DNA of 5,720 nucleotides from Methyloprofundus sp. (GTDB lineage: Bacteria > Pseudomonadota > Gammaproteobacteria > Methylococcales > Methylomonadaceae), in assembly GCA_013138555.1 (NCBI GenBank), contig WTCN01000045.1, forward strand, positions 1 through 5,720, written 5' to 3'. Position 1 is the first letter of the stretch; every line of letters begins with the position of its first letter. The notes under the pieces are model-generated. The model saw only the letters and a list, made by a program, of their open reading frames with translations, was not told where the DNA came from and did no database searches. Below, in pieces: positions 5,245 to 5,720 of this stretch. The translations under genes were made by a program, and so were the position numbers.

Positions 5245-5720
5245 CTACTTATTAATCAGCATAAGGGCAGAGTCATAGGCTCGCTGTAAAAAACTACCTT
5301 TTGCCACCGCATTCAGAGCAACTAATGGCTTAGAGCTTACTGTTTTATCACGTAAAGTGACATTGACTACACCTAGCTGATCACCCTTCTCTACCGGTGC
5401 CATAATTTTTACATCAATATCCGTTGCCGCTTTCATTTCCTTATAATGCCTTCTGGATATCGTGACATACAAATCTTCTGCCAGCCCCAGACTAACTGAC
5501 TCACTCGCACCTTTCCAGACTCTGCTAGTGACTAACTCAGTATTTGCATCATACAATTTATGCGTTTCAAAAAATCGGAAGCCATAATTCAACAAGGTCT
5601 GACTTTCATTCGCCCGGGCACTTTTACTTTTAGTCCCCAAAACAACTGAAATCAAACGCATTTCTTCACGCTTCGCCGAAGCAATCAGACAATAACCCGC
5701 TTCTTCGGTATGCCCTGTTT
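5245..5720 (-). CDS. dacA: D-alanyl-D-alanine carboxypeptidase (PBP5/6 type), C-terminal part (5' end outside window)
   Basis: The frame enters from the right edge with TGHTEEAGYCLIASAKREE, the residues just after the Lys of the penicillin-binding KTG motif (E. coli DacA KTGHTDKAGYNLVASA), and continues for 157 residues to a stop at 5245-5247. MRLISVVLG and LLNYGFRFFET match the end of the peptidase domain, and the later part (SLGLAEDLYVTISR, IMAPVEKGDQLGVVNVTLRDK, KPLVALNAVAKGSFLQRAYDS) is the beta-rich PBP5 C-terminal domain. The protein trims terminal D-alanine from peptidoglycan pentapeptides in the periplasm. The C-terminal segment AYDSALMLINK could be the membrane-associating amphipathic helix but is shorter than in E. 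coli PBP5. The signal peptide and the SxxK and SxN motifs lie outside the window. The ATG at 5661 is internal. It probably heads the dat–ybeD–DUF523–lipB operon. Confidence 0.95.
   Translation of the reverse strand, partial: TGHTEEAGYCLIASAKREEMRLISVVLGTKSKSARANESQTLLNYGFRFFETHKLYDANTELVTSRVWKGASESVSLGLAEDLYVTISRRHYKEMKAATDIDVKIMAPVEKGDQLGVVNVTLRDKTVSSKPLVALNAVAKGSFLQRAYDSALMLINK

Overview
This window looks like chromosomal DNA from a gammaproteobacterium of moderate to low GC. The evidence is the close match of the proteins to gammaproteobacterial families (RsmI, CRP/Vfr/Clp, LipA, LipB, YbeD, DacA), a class A RNase P RNA, and a dacA–dat–ybeD–lipB–lipA layout typical of that class. A Methylococcales-like or neighbouring lineage is a guess from gene order and the GGTGGGCAA-type dispersed repeat. 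It cannot be proved from the sequence alone.

The left part is on the plus strand. It holds the 3' end of rsmI (1-348), a clean TATAAT promoter element, the complete RNase P RNA gene rnpB (about 411-768), a 140-base spacer with small palindromes, and a CRP-family regulator (911-1564). A strong hairpin at 1593-1611 separates this half from the genes converging on it.

The right part is entirely on the minus strand. In transcription order it holds dacA (3' part only, from the right edge), dat, ybeD, a two-hairpin repeat, a DUF523/TudS-type gene, lipB, a small two-helix membrane protein of unknown function, and lipA. From dacA to the small membrane protein the genes overlap or nearly touch, except for the 91 bases filled by the repeat. 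lipA follows an 81-base gap with its own plausible promoter and ends at the shared terminator.

The genes form two functional pairs. DacA releases D-alanine from peptidoglycan stem peptides, and Dat can transaminate D-amino acids. LipB attaches octanoate to lipoyl domains, and LipA inserts the two sulfur atoms. YbeD is a small protein conserved beside lipB. The DUF523 protein, probably an iron-sulfur desulfidase-type enzyme, is the unexpected member.

Most of the window is ordinary housekeeping. The best lead is the CRP-family protein. It has Glu86 where cAMP-binding CRP has a phosphate-contacting serine, as in Xanthomonas Clp, which responds to cyclic di-GMP. No wholly new system is evident.
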